Source: Alectoria sarmentosa (Eukaryota; Ascomycota; Lecanoromycetes; Lecanorales; Parmeliaceae). From it: a DNA stretch of 64,000 nt. A program made the translations under genes and the position numbers. The stretch covers positions 1 through 64,000 of the forward strand of contig WOGZ01000068.1 in NCBI GenBank assembly GCA_009733775.1. Reading direction: 5' to 3'. A model generated the notes under the pieces. The model saw nothing but the letters and a program-made list of their open reading frames with translations. It was not told the DNA's origin and did no database searches. The stretch's first letter is position 1; the number at the start of each line of letters is the position of its first letter. This document shows, piece after piece, positions 1-12,929 of the stretch.

Positions 1-794
1 ATAATATTTTTATTTATAATAAAATTAAAAAGAAACACGTTTAATATATTCGATTAATTCTTTAAAAATTATAAGAGATCGATTTATAAATGAACATTTT
101 CAAATGCGAATTTCATATATAAGAGATTAAATTTTTAGGCTTATTAATATTTATCAATAAATTACGAATAAATTTGATTAAAATATAAATCGTCGTTAAT
201 TGAATATAATTTACGAATTTAAAACAAATATAAATTTTTATCGACTTTTATAATTTTTATAAAAAATTTATAAAAGACTTCTCGAAAATAATCAAATCGA
301 TAATTCGTTTTATATAAAAAAATGTTATTTACAAATAATTATTCGTTTATTAAAAAGCTTTTATTTAATTAAAAATTAACGTTATATAAACTTTTATTTT
401 GCGACATTTCGATAAATTTAAAAAAACAATTTTAAAAACGAATTTTTTCGATTATGTTAACGAAAAAGTATTATTATAATATAATAATAAGAAAATATTA
501 TATTTAATAATTTTTTATAATAAAAACCTAATTTCGATTAAATGCAATTATTAAATTTACGATAAAAAATTACTCGTTATTATTCGATATTTAAAATATT
601 AACGATTTAAATTAAAATGTATTAACATTTTAATTAAAATATTCACGAATTATAAAGATTTTATATATTTTATTAAAAAACGTAACTTAAATCGTCGTTA
701 AATTAAATATTTCGATATATTATTCGAATATAATATCAAAATCATTTATCGTTCGAGATTATAAAATTTCAAAATTAATGCTTTTTATAAAACG
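1..794 (+). mobile_element. Ty3/Gypsy pol, 5' part of split element (RT end and RNase H)
   Basis: Plus-strand translation, read through RIP stops, gives the RT thumb/connection around 100-300 (KCEFH, then EIKFLGL, then FYKKFIKDFSKI). RNase H follows around 370-790, with KCNY-x-IYDKKLL (family: ECNYEIYDKELL), LNRR and a final IIYRSRL. These match the Ty3/Gypsy RNase H region, which usually ends in an IxYRPG...NxxDALSRR stretch. The frame is cut at 794 by a second element and resumes at 7975. The 5' LTR, gag and most of RT lie off the left edge. It is non-functional because of many stop codons. Confidence 0.85.
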
Positions 795-1084
795 TATTAT
801 TTACGTCGCTAAACAAACGCAAATAAATAAATATATATAAAAAACGTAATGTTATTATTAAGTTCAATAATTAAATTGTGTAATAAAATTAATCTTTAAA
901 AATAAAAATAAAACTTCGAGGTATATTAAATAAATATATATTTATTAAACATTTTTATCAGCGAGATAATTGCGAAATCAATTCAATTGAATTTAAACTT
1001 TGCAATTTTCATAAAAACTTATAAAAGATGATATCATAATAACGCATATTTTATATAAAACGCATACGATTATTCGATTTAACA
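795..1084 (-). repeat. 3' LTR of nested Ty3/Gypsy element
   Basis: Direct-repeat partner of 7685-7974 with identical length and the same orientation. The neighbouring + strand sequence from 1085 is pyrimidine-rich, so the minus strand presents a purine tract adjoining the 3' LTR, the expected polypurine tract position. Confidence 0.83.
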
Positions 1085-3180
1085 ATTGTTTTTCTTTTTA
1101 AATCTTAATTCTTAAATGCTTATATTAAAAAAAGAATTTTATATAATGTTTATTAAAAAACTTTCAAATCTTATAAAGAAAATAAGAAAAAAGAGTTATT
1201 ATAACGTTATCGTTTTTACGACGCAACATTGTAATTCGTAATAAAACAATTTTTTAACGTTAAACAATAATAATAATTATATTATATTATTAATTCTATA
1301 TTATTCTTTTAAAGTGTTAAATTATAAACATTTTCAATAAAACGACGTAATCGATAAAAATCTCTTTTTATTATATACATTTACTTATTTAATTTTTAAT
1401 AACGATGCTTCAATTATAACAATTTCGTTTTTTTTATATTAAAAAACAATAATAAAACTAAGAGGCGACGTGTTTTATAAACATCATAATAATAATATAC
1501 ATTCATTAACATTGTTAAAACGCGCGTTATTATTCGATATTCGCTCATTATCGCATCGCGACGTTAAATTGTATATAAAAACTTAATTTTTTAATTTTTT
1601 TTTTTTTTTTGCAATTTCTTTTATTTCATTTATGAATATTTAATTTAATTATGCGATAACGATAACATTATAATTAATTTCGTATATAATCTTTTCGTTA
1701 TAATATAAATTTAAGATTATTATAAATATCGCAACTTCGTCGTTTGCGTTTAATAATTTCATTAACACGTTTTATAAACATTTTATATAATAAAATAATA
1801 ACATTAGCATCAATAACAATAACATTATTATTATTATTAATATCATTAACAATAAATTTATTATCGTTTAATAATCGTAATTGTTAATTATCGATTATTT
1901 TGTTTTGTTATCGCTTAATAATCGACATCGTTAATAATTTATAATAATTAATTTATTATATAAAATTTGTTTTTATAAAGAAAACGATTTTTATATTCGC
2001 GATGAATTCTTTTTTTATATTAAATGTAAGATAAATAAGTGTGATATCGATCGTTACGTTAAAATTTCGTTTATTTATCAAGACAAAATGCGAAAAAATT
2101 TATGACGTGTATAACGTTATAATTTAACATTTAATTTTGCTCGCGCATGAACGCATATTAATAAAAGAATTATTTAATAACGTAAATAATAAGGGCGTAT
2201 AATAACGATAACTTCGATTGCTTTTATCATTATTGTTAATTTATAATATAAACTCGACGCGACAAATAAGTGTATCAACGAATTGAAAAGTATAAACACG
2301 TTTTTAAAATAAAAACTTAATAATTTATATGAATTCAAAAAAGAATTAACGAAAAATGATAAATCTTTTTCGAAGAATTTGAAGTCGAATATTACTTTAA
2401 TAAATAATTTCATAAATGATGATAACATTACGTTATCGACTCTTTTTGAGAAATTCGCTCTCGATTTAATGTTCGATTAAGAGATTTACAATATTAAAAA
2501 GACGTGATAAAATTAAATAACGATTTGTTTTTGCGACAGCGTTAACATAAAAAATTTAAAAAAATTTCTTCAATAACATTTTTAGATATTCTTTTTAAGA
2601 ATCATGTTTATAATAATAAAATATATTTTAATATAATATATTTTCGTTATAATATCTCATAATTTAAATAACAAATAATAATATTATTTTTCAACATATA
2701 TGTTTATTATAATAAAAATTTAAAAACGCGCTCGTAATAGAAATATCGTTTTTAAACATTATAATCTTCGATAAACATTTAAATTTTATTACGTCGTTTT
2801 CGCTTATTGCGCGATAATGTTTTATATAATTAATTAAACTTTTTAAAATCAAGTTTTTCATTTTATTATTTTCGTTTATTGCTTAATTACTCATTAAAAA
2901 CATTAATTAAATCGTTAATATTTAAAATATTTTCATTTAATACTCATTAATTATATTTATTATTTTAATTAATTTATTTAACTTTGTATTAAACGTCTTT
3001 TTTGTTTTTAATTTTATTAATAATTTTTTCGATTTTTCACATTTCATCGTTATCAATAAAATTAAAAATTTATATAAATAAAACATTCACTTTATTCGCG
3101 TATTCGCGATAATAATAAAGTTTAAATAATAATATATAAAAAATATTATAAATTTTATAAAAAAAAAACAATAATAATTA

Positions 3181-3300
3181 ATATATTTGCGCGTTTATTT
3201 TATTCGTGATTCGAAAAAGTCTCACGAATTTATAAAATAATTTCTTATTTAAACGTTTTTATTTGAGGTTTTTGATCATTAACATTATTAAATCGTTTAT
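3181..3300 (-). pseudogene. Integrase C-terminal fragment (Ty3/Gypsy)
   Basis: Minus-strand reading, through one stop, gives NDLIMLMIKNLK-stop-KRLNKKL, then YKFVRLFRITNKINAQIY. This matches the Ty3/Gypsy integrase C-terminal domain (GDLVWLxxKNLKTKRPxKKLDxKxxGPFxIxxKIGxxAYRL). It confirms the minus orientation and that pol ran to about 3 kb. About 1.7-2 kb of unassigned sequence then separates pol from the 3' LTR. Confidence 0.75.
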
Positions 3301-5508
3301 TTTATAATTTTGAGGTTAATGCGATTTATTATATTATTTAATTTAAATTGCGATAACGCTTCGAAGACGATTCGCAATTTCATTTTATAATGTTTATAAT
3401 CTTTTTATTTTATTATTTGCAACGAATATCTTTCTCTCAATGAAATTATTTTCGATTTTTTATCGAATTTCAAAATGATAATCATATATCAAAAAAAACG
3501 ATGTCGTTTCGATAAAGAAATGTTAATTATTTATATATGCAAATTTTATTATAAATAATAATTTAACTTAATTCGTTTATTTATCATTAATAAATATACA
3601 TAAAAAATGTTTCAACATTTAATTTTGTTATTTAATTTATTTATCGATTTATAAATGAAAGACGATGTTTAAACGCCGCTTAATTTTGAAATAAAAATAA
3701 ATAATCAATTAAAAATTATTAATAAATATAAAGTCTCGATTATTAATAATATTATTTAATATATTATAACGATATATTATTTTATTATAAAATACTTTCA
3801 TCAGCGTAACGATATCGATTATAATTTTTATAAATAAATATTTAATCATTTTTGTGAATCGATTCATTATTATTAAAATGGCGTTATATATAACGCTTTT
3901 GAATTTGTTTAATAATAAATTTATAACGAAATTTATAAAAAGTTTTTTTTATGATTTCGTGATAATGAAAAACGAATTAAATTTATTATACGATCGATTT
4001 CGCGACAATTTCGTTTATTAACATATATTATAAATTTTTGCATATTTTATAATCTCTTTTAAAAATTCATTTTAATAATATTTTCGAATAAAAAGTTTAT
4101 GCGTTTTCGTAATGTTAAAATGTTTAAATAATGAATTATTATAATAACAATTAATGAGTTTTTCTTTAATAACATTATTTTTAAAAATGTAAAAACGATA
4201 ATTATATCGCAACAATTTCTCAAAATCAAAAATTTATTTTTTGTTATATTTTTGACGTCGTTTTAATAACGCATCGAAATTAATACGAAATAAACGCATT
4301 TAATTATTATGAGATTGCAATTTTCGAATTAATTTCTTTATTAATCGATACGATTTTTTATATATAATTTCAAATGCGACTTTAATCTCTCTTTTTAAAA
4401 TAATTATTTGAATATTTATAATTTAAAATGTAAACGTTATTGTAACGATCATTTTTTTATTTTTTTGAAATAATTTTTCGCTAATTTAAAACGTAAACTT
4501 GTATTGAAATATCGATAATAATTTTATATTTAACGATAATGTTTTTTTATAATCAAGACGTCGCGATAACGCATTAATAAAATTCAATTTTTCAATTTAA
4601 TAAAAAATTTCAAAATTATAAACGATTAATTTTAGAATTTATCGAATTTATTTAAAATTAAACTTTTTTTATTTAAATTTTTTTTTAAGATTATTATAAT
4701 CGATTCACATTTCGATATAATAAATATTATTTTTTAAATAATATTATTATTATTTTATTATTATTATAATAATAAACAATTTTTGATTATAAATCTCATA
4801 ATTTTATTTAATAAAAATCATTTTTTGAGATTAAAAGATAACGAAACATTAATATTTATACTCATTTTATTAAATAAACATAATTTTAAAATCAAAATTA
4901 AAAATATTAATTTTTATACGCAATTTCGTTTTCGAATTATAATAACGCAAAAATGATATTTTTGAAAAAATGCGTTTTAATTATAAAAACGTTTTTTCAA
5001 CGCTTTCGAATTATATAAAAAATTTAAACTTTTTATTATTTTTATTATCTTTTAATAAATCGATTGATAACGTAATTATAATAAAATAATTATAAATAAA
5101 CCGTTAATAAAAGTTTGCAAAATTTAAAAAGATTTATATCTTTCGATAACTTTTTGACTTAAATCAATCTTTAATAATTATTATTCGCTTTTAATTCATT
5201 ATAACACTTTTAATAAATATAATAAATCTTAAAAATTCAATTTATTTAAAATAAAATTAACATTTTTTCAAATTAATATATAATTAAAATTAATGTAATT
5301 ATTTAAATATTTACTTAACGTGTCGTTAATATTTTAATATATCGATATTATAAATTAAAATATTATTCAAATATATCACATAAATAACATTTATTAAATC
5401 GATAAAAACTTTATTAATGTATATTTAAAATATAATCGAAGCATTAATTAATTTAAAAAATATAATTAAATATTCGAAGTGATTATAACGAGTTCGAAAC
5501 GCAATTTT

Positions 5509-5715
5509 TTATTTATCATCTTTTTTGATTCGAATTTTATGATAAATATTTTTTAAATTTAATTTTATAAAAATCTTGACGTCGTATAAGCGATTTAACG
5601 TTTTTATAATTAAAAATAATGAATATCGATTTTTGATAATCATCGCATTCAATTTTTTATAATTTATACATAAACGCAATTCGTTATCCTTTTTAAATAT
5701 GAATAAAATCGACAC
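5509..5715 (-). pseudogene. Reverse transcriptase fragment (Ty3/Gypsy)
   Basis: A 68-residue open piece reads ILFIFKKDNELRLCINYKKL, then NAMIIKNRYSLFLIIKTL, then KIFIKLNLKNIYHKIRI. This matches the start of Ty3/Gypsy RT: the VLFVKKKDGxLRxCVDYRxLN motif, the IKNRYPLPLI motif, and the KIFTKLDLRxAYHxIRI block. Pro to Phe/Ser and Asp to Asn changes fit RIP. It is the clearest coding fossil of the 795-7974 element. The rest of RT and RNase H continues toward lower coordinates with stops. Confidence 0.9.
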
Positions 5716-6476
5716 TTTTGCGAAAAAAGTTAAATGTTAAATTCAATTTTTATAAAAAACACTTTTCAAATATCGTGGCAACTTCGATAATTTCGTTTAA
5801 AATAAATTATATAAAAATTTATATAATAATTTTTTATTATTTTTAATTTTAATAATATAATTCTTTTATTTAAACACAAATAAGATTTCAATCTTTTTTT
5901 TAAAAAAAACCATTTTATACGTTAATAGTTTTTTAAGGATTTTTAAATTAAACACATTTTTTTTTTCGTTTCGCGCCGTCGCAACGCATATGATTGCGAA
6001 CACATTAAATTTTTTATTAATGTTTATAACGAATTAATTAAATTCCTTAATTTAAATCTTTTTAAAATTAATTTTAAATCTTTATTAAATCGTTTTAAAA
6101 TTAAATAATATATATAATTAATTTAAAGCAAATATACTTAAAACGACGTTAAAATCTTTTTGATCGATAATATAAAATAATGTTTTACATTATTTACTTT
6201 GATTTTAATTGTTAATTAATTAATAATTTAATATATAAACGTTATAACAATATATGTTTTGATTATTTAACGTTTTCGACGTCGATAAAATAACGCTATT
6301 ATAAGATTACAAGTTTTATTAAATTATAAATGTTTATAATATCAAATTAATATAAATTTTAAAATTAAACAAAGCAATGAGTTATTTTAATTCATTTTAA
6401 ATTATAATTCATTTTTTTATAATAATAAAAAAAATGATTTTTATTTTTCGTTTTTTCAATTTCGCTTTTAAAACGA

Positions 6477-7452
6477 TTAAGAAATCGAATCGTTTTTTAT
6501 TATAATAATGACGACATAAATAATCGATTTATTTTTATTTAAACAATTAAATTTGATATAACCTTTTTTATCACAATAAAAATAAATAAAATTTTTATAT
6601 TCGATTTCGAATTCGCTTTTTCGTTTATTTTTATTATTTTTATAAATATGCGAAATTTTAATATCATTATTACGATTAAATTTATTAAATTTTAAGATTC
6701 GAAAATTCAAAAACGAAGCTTTTATATTTTTGTTTTCGAAAGATTTAAAATTCGAATCGCGATCGTTTTTTTCGCGCACGCGTTTAAAAATTCATTTATA
6801 TATAATAATTATAATAAAAAAAATTCACGTTATTTAAACATATTATTATTATTCAAAATTCGATTTTTTAACGTAAATTGAAATTTTATAAAGAAAAAGT
6901 TGATTTTATATTTTTTTATTAAAAATAACAAATGAGTTTTCAATTTTTTTAAATATGTTTTAAAAATTATAATCTTTTAATCAAACTTTTATTTGATTTT
7001 TTTTTTCATTTTTTATAAACGAATAAACGACGATTAATTAAATCGACGATAAAATTAAATAAAAAATATTTAAAATTTTCATACATTATATCGATAAAAC
7101 TCTTTTTTTTATATTCGATATATTATTAATTATTAATATTATTTTTTAAAAATTTTATATAATAAATAATTTTTAAGATATTAATAATAAAATATTTAAA
7201 GATTTCGATAAAAATAATTTTCGCATCGCGAAATCAACGTATATGCTTTCCCTTATTTTTATTTTAATAAAATTTTAATTTTTCGAAACGAATAATTTTG
7301 ATTTTGAGAATAGATATTTTCGTTAAAGACGAAATTACGAGCGTAATAATTAACATTTCGATTATAAACGAAATTATAAACGCAATAATTAACGCTTTTT
7401 TAACGATATTTTGCGAACTCTTATTGCGAAATTCATTATTACGAATTTTCAA
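6477..7452 (-). pseudogene. Gag remnant with destroyed CCHC zinc knuckle
   Basis: Two short open pieces (7452-7264 and 6779-6477) lie at the 5' end of the nested element. The second contains YFYCDKKGYIKFNC at about 6584-6543. Its spacing matches the CX2CX4HX4C zinc knuckle of retroelement Gag proteins exactly, but the first Cys and the His both read Tyr. TGY to TAY and CAY to TAY are single RIP-type transitions. A basic, Asn/Lys-rich stretch precedes the knuckle. The gene cannot make a working Gag. Confidence 0.75.
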
Positions 7453-7684
7453 CGTAAAAAATTCGCGTTTTTATTAAAAACGATAATTTTTTTTTAATAC
7501 GTTTAAGACGTTCTTTCAAACTAATTTCCCTTTTAAAAATAAACTTTCGAAATTCATTAACGCTATTTAAACGCCTATTTTGATTATTTTCGATTTTAAA
7601 TATTCGATTTTCAAATAAAATTAATATCGCAATAACATTAAATCTTTTTCTTCGAAAAATTTAAGAGATTAAAATTATAAGATA

Positions 7685-7974
7685 TATTATTTACGTCGTT
7701 AAATAAACGTAAATAAATAAATATATGTAAAAGACGTAATGTTATTATTGAGTTTAATAATTAAATTAAATGATAGAATTAATCTTTAAAAATCAAAAGA
7801 AAATCTCGAAGCATATTAAATAAACATATATTTATTAAATATCTTTATCAACGAGATAATTACGAGGTTAGTTTAATTGAATTTAAATCTTATAGCTTTT
7901 ATAAAAACTTATAAAAGATAACGTCACGATGGCGCATACTTTATATAAAACGTATACGATTATTCGATTTAACA
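7685..7974 (-). repeat. 5' LTR of nested Ty3/Gypsy element
   Basis: This 290-bp repeat aligns end to end, without gaps, to 795-1084. Almost all differences between the copies are C/T or G/A; I noted only about three transversions. On the + strand it starts TATTATTTACG and ends ATTTAACA. TG...CA termini changed by RIP (TG to TA) would explain the first end. It is the 5' LTR because gag is the coding region nearest to it on the minus strand. Confidence 0.85.
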
Positions 7975-9620
7975 TTTTCATTCGAATAATTAAATATAAA
8001 CTTATCGACTTTATAAATAAACGACTTAAATAATAACATTAAATAATTTTTATATCGAATCGTTTAAATCTTAATGATATCGAGTTCGAAATTAATGTTA
8101 TTAATAATTTTTTTTATTATAAAATGTTCGAAGCAAATAAAATCGATAACGAATATAACGAAATACGCGAAATAATTATTAATGATAAAAAAAAATTGAA
8201 AGATATCACATTTAATAAATACGCTATTATAAACGATATTCTTTATTATAAAAATCGCTTATAAATATTTAAATCTATATATACGATTATTATTTAAAAA
8301 ATATACGATTAATTTATATATAATTATTTAAAAATCGCTTATATATATAAATTATTTAAATGAAAATATTATTAAAAAGATATAAAAATAATAATTATTA
8401 TATATATTAATAATTATTATATTTATAAAAAAATTAAAACTTTTAAATATCGTAAATATAATTTATTATAATTATTTTCAATTTTATAAAAACGTTAATA
8501 AAACATTTTTATAAACTTTATCGTCGATTTATTATTATTAAAAGATTATAACGTTATATAAATTATAATAAATCGTTTAATTAAAAAGCGTTATTACGTA
8601 TTATGCACGACGGAAAATAATAATATATTTATTAAAAACATTATTAAAATGCTCATTAAAAAAGTCTTTCGTATACATAAATTATCAACATTAATAATAT
8701 TTAATCGAGACTCACAATTTATTATTATAATATAAAAATCTTTTTATAAAAGACTCGATATTTAAATTAAATTATTTACGATCTTTTATTTTAAAATAAA
8801 TAAATAAACGAAACGAAATAATTAAAATTTAAAACGTTATTTGCGTATTTATTATAATTATATATAAAACGATTAAATTAAATAAATATTTATAATCGAA
8901 TTTGCGAATAATAATAATGTTTTAACTTTTATTAATATATCGCTTTTTTATATAAATAAAGATTTTTATTTTCGTATAAGTTTTAACTTTAATATTATTA
9001 ATTATATTATTATTCGAAAACGTTTTAATGTTGCAAAAATAAAGAATATTATTAATTATATATAAAACGTTTTCGTTTATATATGCGATAATTTGAATAA
9101 AATATAACTTACGATAATCGAATAAATTAATTATTATAAAAAAGATATAACGTTTAAAAAAAACGATCCCGTCTTTTTTAACAACAAAAACATCATTATT
9201 AATAAATTATTTAAAAAATTAAACGACAGAATGTTCGATTTATTTAAAATCATATTTATTATCGATTTTTTTTACAAATTAAAAGTATTTAAGATTATGA
9301 GAATTTATAACGTTTTTTATTTTAAACTCTTAAATTTCATCGTCATCAATTCATTATTTAATTAATTCTTTTTTTTTTTAAAATTATCATCGTTAAAGAT
9401 AAAGAGAAATGAATAATTAAAAATATATTAAATTTAAAGAAATTATGAAATCGTTTAAAATATAAAATTAAATGAAAAAACGTCGATAAAAATCTCAATT
9501 AATATAATATTAATAAAAATGAATTCGATAATACAAAAAACGTAATAAAAGATTTTTATAAAAAATATTTAAATAAATCAAAATAAAAAGATTAAACATT
9601 ATTCGATTGAATTAGCAATT
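7975..9620 (+). mobile_element. Ty3/Gypsy pol, 3' part of split element (integrase, chromodomain-like tail)
   Basis: The plus-strand frame resumes after the inserted element. Integrase zinc-binding region: INDILYYKNRL-stop (family DGILYYKDRLW; the Trp codon has become a stop) near 8,230-8,265. Catalytic core: NFIVDLLLLKDYNVI, then INRLIKKRYYVLCTTENN near 8,520-8,630, and FNRDSQF near 8,700. The C-terminal domain reads KKLNDRMFDLFKII and MRIYNVFYFKLL near 9,210-9,340, followed around 9,400-9,620 by a decayed stretch like the chromodomain of chromoviruses. The 3' LTR should follow but I could not delimit it. With 1-794 it forms one interrupted pol gene. Confidence 0.85.
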
Positions 9621-11855
9621 GATTTATAAAAAAAAATTATTATTTATTTTTTCTCTTTTTTTTTTCTTTTTTATAATCGTTATTATTATAATAAGCGACG
9701 ATAATTATATATAATTTTCGATTATTGTGCGTGCGTCTTCACGTCATTTTTTTTAATAACAAAATCGATCGATATCGATAATGATAACGTGTTAATTCAA
9801 GACTCACACGAACACGCGATCTTCATTATTCACATTATAAACATTTTTCGAAATCTTTTAACGTCGTTTTAAAATCTCATTATCGTTATTATTAATTTTA
9901 TTCGATATTATATATATAATAACTTATAAAAAAAGATTATTTAAGACATTATTAAAATATATATAAATTTTAAATAAGATTTAACGTTTACGACTCGATT
10001 CGATTTAAAAGATTTTATTTAATTATATCGTTTAATTTTTGCGATTTTTTTTTCTCGCTCAAAATATGAAATATTAAATAATATTAAATATTTAAATGCT
10101 TCGACGATGATTATAACGTTAATTTTTCATTAAATTACGTTATTTTTAAACGTTTAAAACGATAAAACATTATAATATCGACGATGTTATAAACGAACTT
10201 TTCACGATATATTATTATCGTCGTTATCGTTAATTTTCTTCAATTGAAAATGATTATTAATTAAATATTTCGAAGATATAAGATAAATTATAAACACATT
10301 TCTTCGATTTTCACAACGTTGAAACATCGCTTTTTAAAAAAAAGAAATAATGCTACGAGCGTATTTTATATTTTTAATAAAACTGATTTTTCTTTAATAT
10401 CACATTTTTTTAACATTATTCAATTGAGCTTAACGTGACTTAATAAAAACATTTATTTTTATATAAATGTTTTTTTTATATATATACTTTCTTCTCACTT
10501 AATTGTCTTATTTAATATATTTATATAATATAATTTTATATTAATTTTAATATAACGAAGCGAATTCGTAATTTCGATACGAGTTTTTTAAATTTCAATT
10601 ATCGTTTAATAATTAAATTTAAAAATACGATATTTCAAAATTTTATTTTAATCTTAATTATAATAAATATTTTAATCTTAAATTAATATTTTAATTAAAA
10701 TATAATTAGCGCGTTTTCTTTTAAATTATTCGTTCGCTAATTTTAATAATTAAAAATAAATTATTAATAATTATAACTTCGTTATTTTAAAAGATAATTA
10801 TTTATATATATTTTTCTTCGTCGAGAAATACGAGAAAGATTTAATATAATATTAAAATTAATATAATATTTAAAATTATATAAATATATATAAAACGAAA
10901 ATAATAAATTTATGAAAATATATATATAAAAAAATGTTATATATAAGTAAAAGTGTTTACGTTAAATTTAATATAATATGATTAATATTATAATATAAAA
11001 AAATGTTAAAAAAATATTAATTTTATAAAAAATGTAAAATACGCTCGTAATATTAATTATATATTTATACGATTAATTTCAAATATTATTTAAATATTAT
11101 ATACTTCGTTTTCTTAAAATATTTTATTAAATAAATTTTTAAAATCGAATTTTTTTTTTCGATAAAATTAAAATTAAATAAATACGAAAGTAAATATAAT
11201 ATTATAACGTTTTATATTTTATATAATTATATAATTTCAATATTATAATATATAATATAATTTTTTATAATAATAATTAATTTAAAGTTAAAAAATAAGT
11301 TGCAACGAAAAAAGATTTCGTTTTTAAAAAATAATTCGAATCGAATATCGTTAGTTTTACTTTAATAAACATAATAATAAAAATTATTTAATTAAAATAA
11401 TAATTTCGTTTTTATTATTATTATATATTTATTAACAACATTTTCATTTGTAAAATAAATATATTATATATAAATTTATAAGCGCTTCGAGATTTTATAA
11501 TAAATTTTTATTATTATTAATTTTTATAATACGTAAAATTTTTAAAATCGTAAATTAATTGCTAATAAAATTAAATATATTAAATAATATATATTGTAAT
11601 TTATTTTAATATATTCACGATCTACTTTTAATAAACGACTTTAATGCGATTTAATTTTGAAAATATAATAATAAACTATTTTTCTTTCTCAATTATAAGA
11701 AAAGCGATATATATATTAAAACGAGAAAGTTATCGATAATACGATATATAAAAAATTTGTTAACATTTTCGATAATAATAATAATAATGATAACGATAAA
11801 AAATATATCGTAAATGTATTATTAAATGCGATTTTTGTGAACATCGAATAATAAA
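9621..11855. other. AT-rich sequence without recognisable gene
   Basis: RIP-type sequence after the split Ty3/Gypsy pol gene. It should contain that element's 3' LTR, but the partner LTR is outside the window. I see no protein similarity. Short tandem runs (ATT/AAT) occur near 11,770-11,800, just before the composition switch. Confidence 0.6.
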
Positions 11856-12929
11856 GAAAACGGCATTTTGAGATTTTTTATATATCAGACGATCGGTTAT
11901 AGGCTTAAAAAACACAACATCAAAGGATATTACACAGACGCGCAATTTCAGCCTCAATTTGACAGTTTGAGAGGGTTGTGGGAGCGACAATATGAGAAGC
12001 ATTCATACAGTACGATTTTGAGTGGGGGGTGGGGCCCGACTGCTAATTTTCTAGTTTCCTAATGATTTTTAATATAGGGGTACTTCAAGCACTCCCGTTG
12101 ACCCAGAGCGCCATACAGCAACTCCATCTCACTTTTGAGTGCCACCCACCCCTCCCATCGAAACAATGGTGATCAATCCCACCTACCTTGCACAGAAAAC
12201 GCGCTCGTGTATGACATCAATTCGTCCTGGCACAAGCGGAGAAAAGAATTGTAGGCTAATAATACGCAGCGTTGAATTGGCAGGATGCGCAGCGGAGGGT
12301 GATCCATGCCTACCGGCAATGGCTGAGATCAGTTAGTTACTATAGATAATCACCGATTGATTCTACAGAAGCTGAGCTTGTGCTGCACGTCAGGCCCCTG
12401 AAGTCCAGCAAATGTATTCACTCAATCTGCCCGTGTCTCAGCTACGAACGAAAGTACGGCAAGAGTTTGAAAGACATCGATACGTCAACAAGCTGCCGGT
12501 GGTGGACATGCTCCTGTTCCAAAGCCACTCGGAGTTTCAGGTATGTCGTACCGCTGATGGGTGTCAAGAGAGCTTACGCGGGGAGGCTTGAGATTGGGGA
12601 GAAACCGACCTGCACGGTTGCTAACGCAGCACACGGCAGGAAACATTAAACTATTGGAAGCAAATACCGCACGTCATGAAGTATTTTCGGGAAACGGAGA
12701 ATCGGACAGCAAGATTACCGGCAGGTTTCGTGCAAGGATTTCTGGAGGTAGGCGTTGTGACTACAGCAGTGAAGATTAAGATGGCTAATTGCCATCTCCA
12801 TAGGGTCGCAACTGAGATGTCTGCTTGAGGGGCATCCTGCTTTGCGTAGCGCATGATGCAAATAAAGCCTTCAGAAACCCACACGGCTCATAAGGCCTGG
12901 TTTCATTAGCTCCGCCTATCTAAGTTTCG
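11856..12929. other. Gene-free margin of the gene island
   Basis: Composition becomes normal within a few tens of bases of 11,856. Several overlapping ORFs of 60-90 codons exist on both strands, but none resembles a known family, none has convincing splice continuity, and they contradict each other in frame. I see only the presumed 3' flank of RPC19 and non-coding sequence. A decayed gene cannot be excluded. Confidence 0.55.

Larger units (their letters stand above)
795..7974 (-). mobile_element. Ty3/Gypsy LTR retrotransposon, complete but RIP-inactivated, nested
   Basis: Two direct repeats of equal length, 795-1084 and 7685-7974, bound a 7.18-kb element read on the minus strand. Domain order from high to low coordinates is canonical: gag (about 7452-6477, ruined zinc knuckle), reverse transcriptase (5715-5509), and integrase C-terminal region (about 3300-3181). 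A purine-rich minus-strand tract (about 1086-1100) lies just inside the 3' LTR, as expected for a polypurine tract. It interrupts the pol gene of a plus-strand element between RNase H and integrase. I saw no convincing target-site duplication. RIP stop codons make it inactive. Confidence 0.88.
1..11855. repeat. AT-rich, RIP-degraded block (left)
   Basis: The sequence is overwhelmingly A+T with no long open frame. GG and CC are nearly absent, and most remaining C lies in CG dinucleotides, while TA is very common. This is the expected result of repeat-induced point mutation, which in filamentous ascomycetes changes C to T mainly in CpA context and spares much CpG. Decayed Ty3/Gypsy coding can still be read through stop codons on both strands. 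The block ends abruptly near 11,856, where composition becomes normal. I infer heterochromatin; no functional gene is supported here. Confidence 0.9.

Noticed and set aside
2174..2428. 84-codon ORF, minus strand
   Set aside because: Composition is Phe/Leu/Ile/Lys-rich as expected by chance in AT-rich DNA, and it lies in a degraded element. Mentioned only as part of the unassigned stretch.
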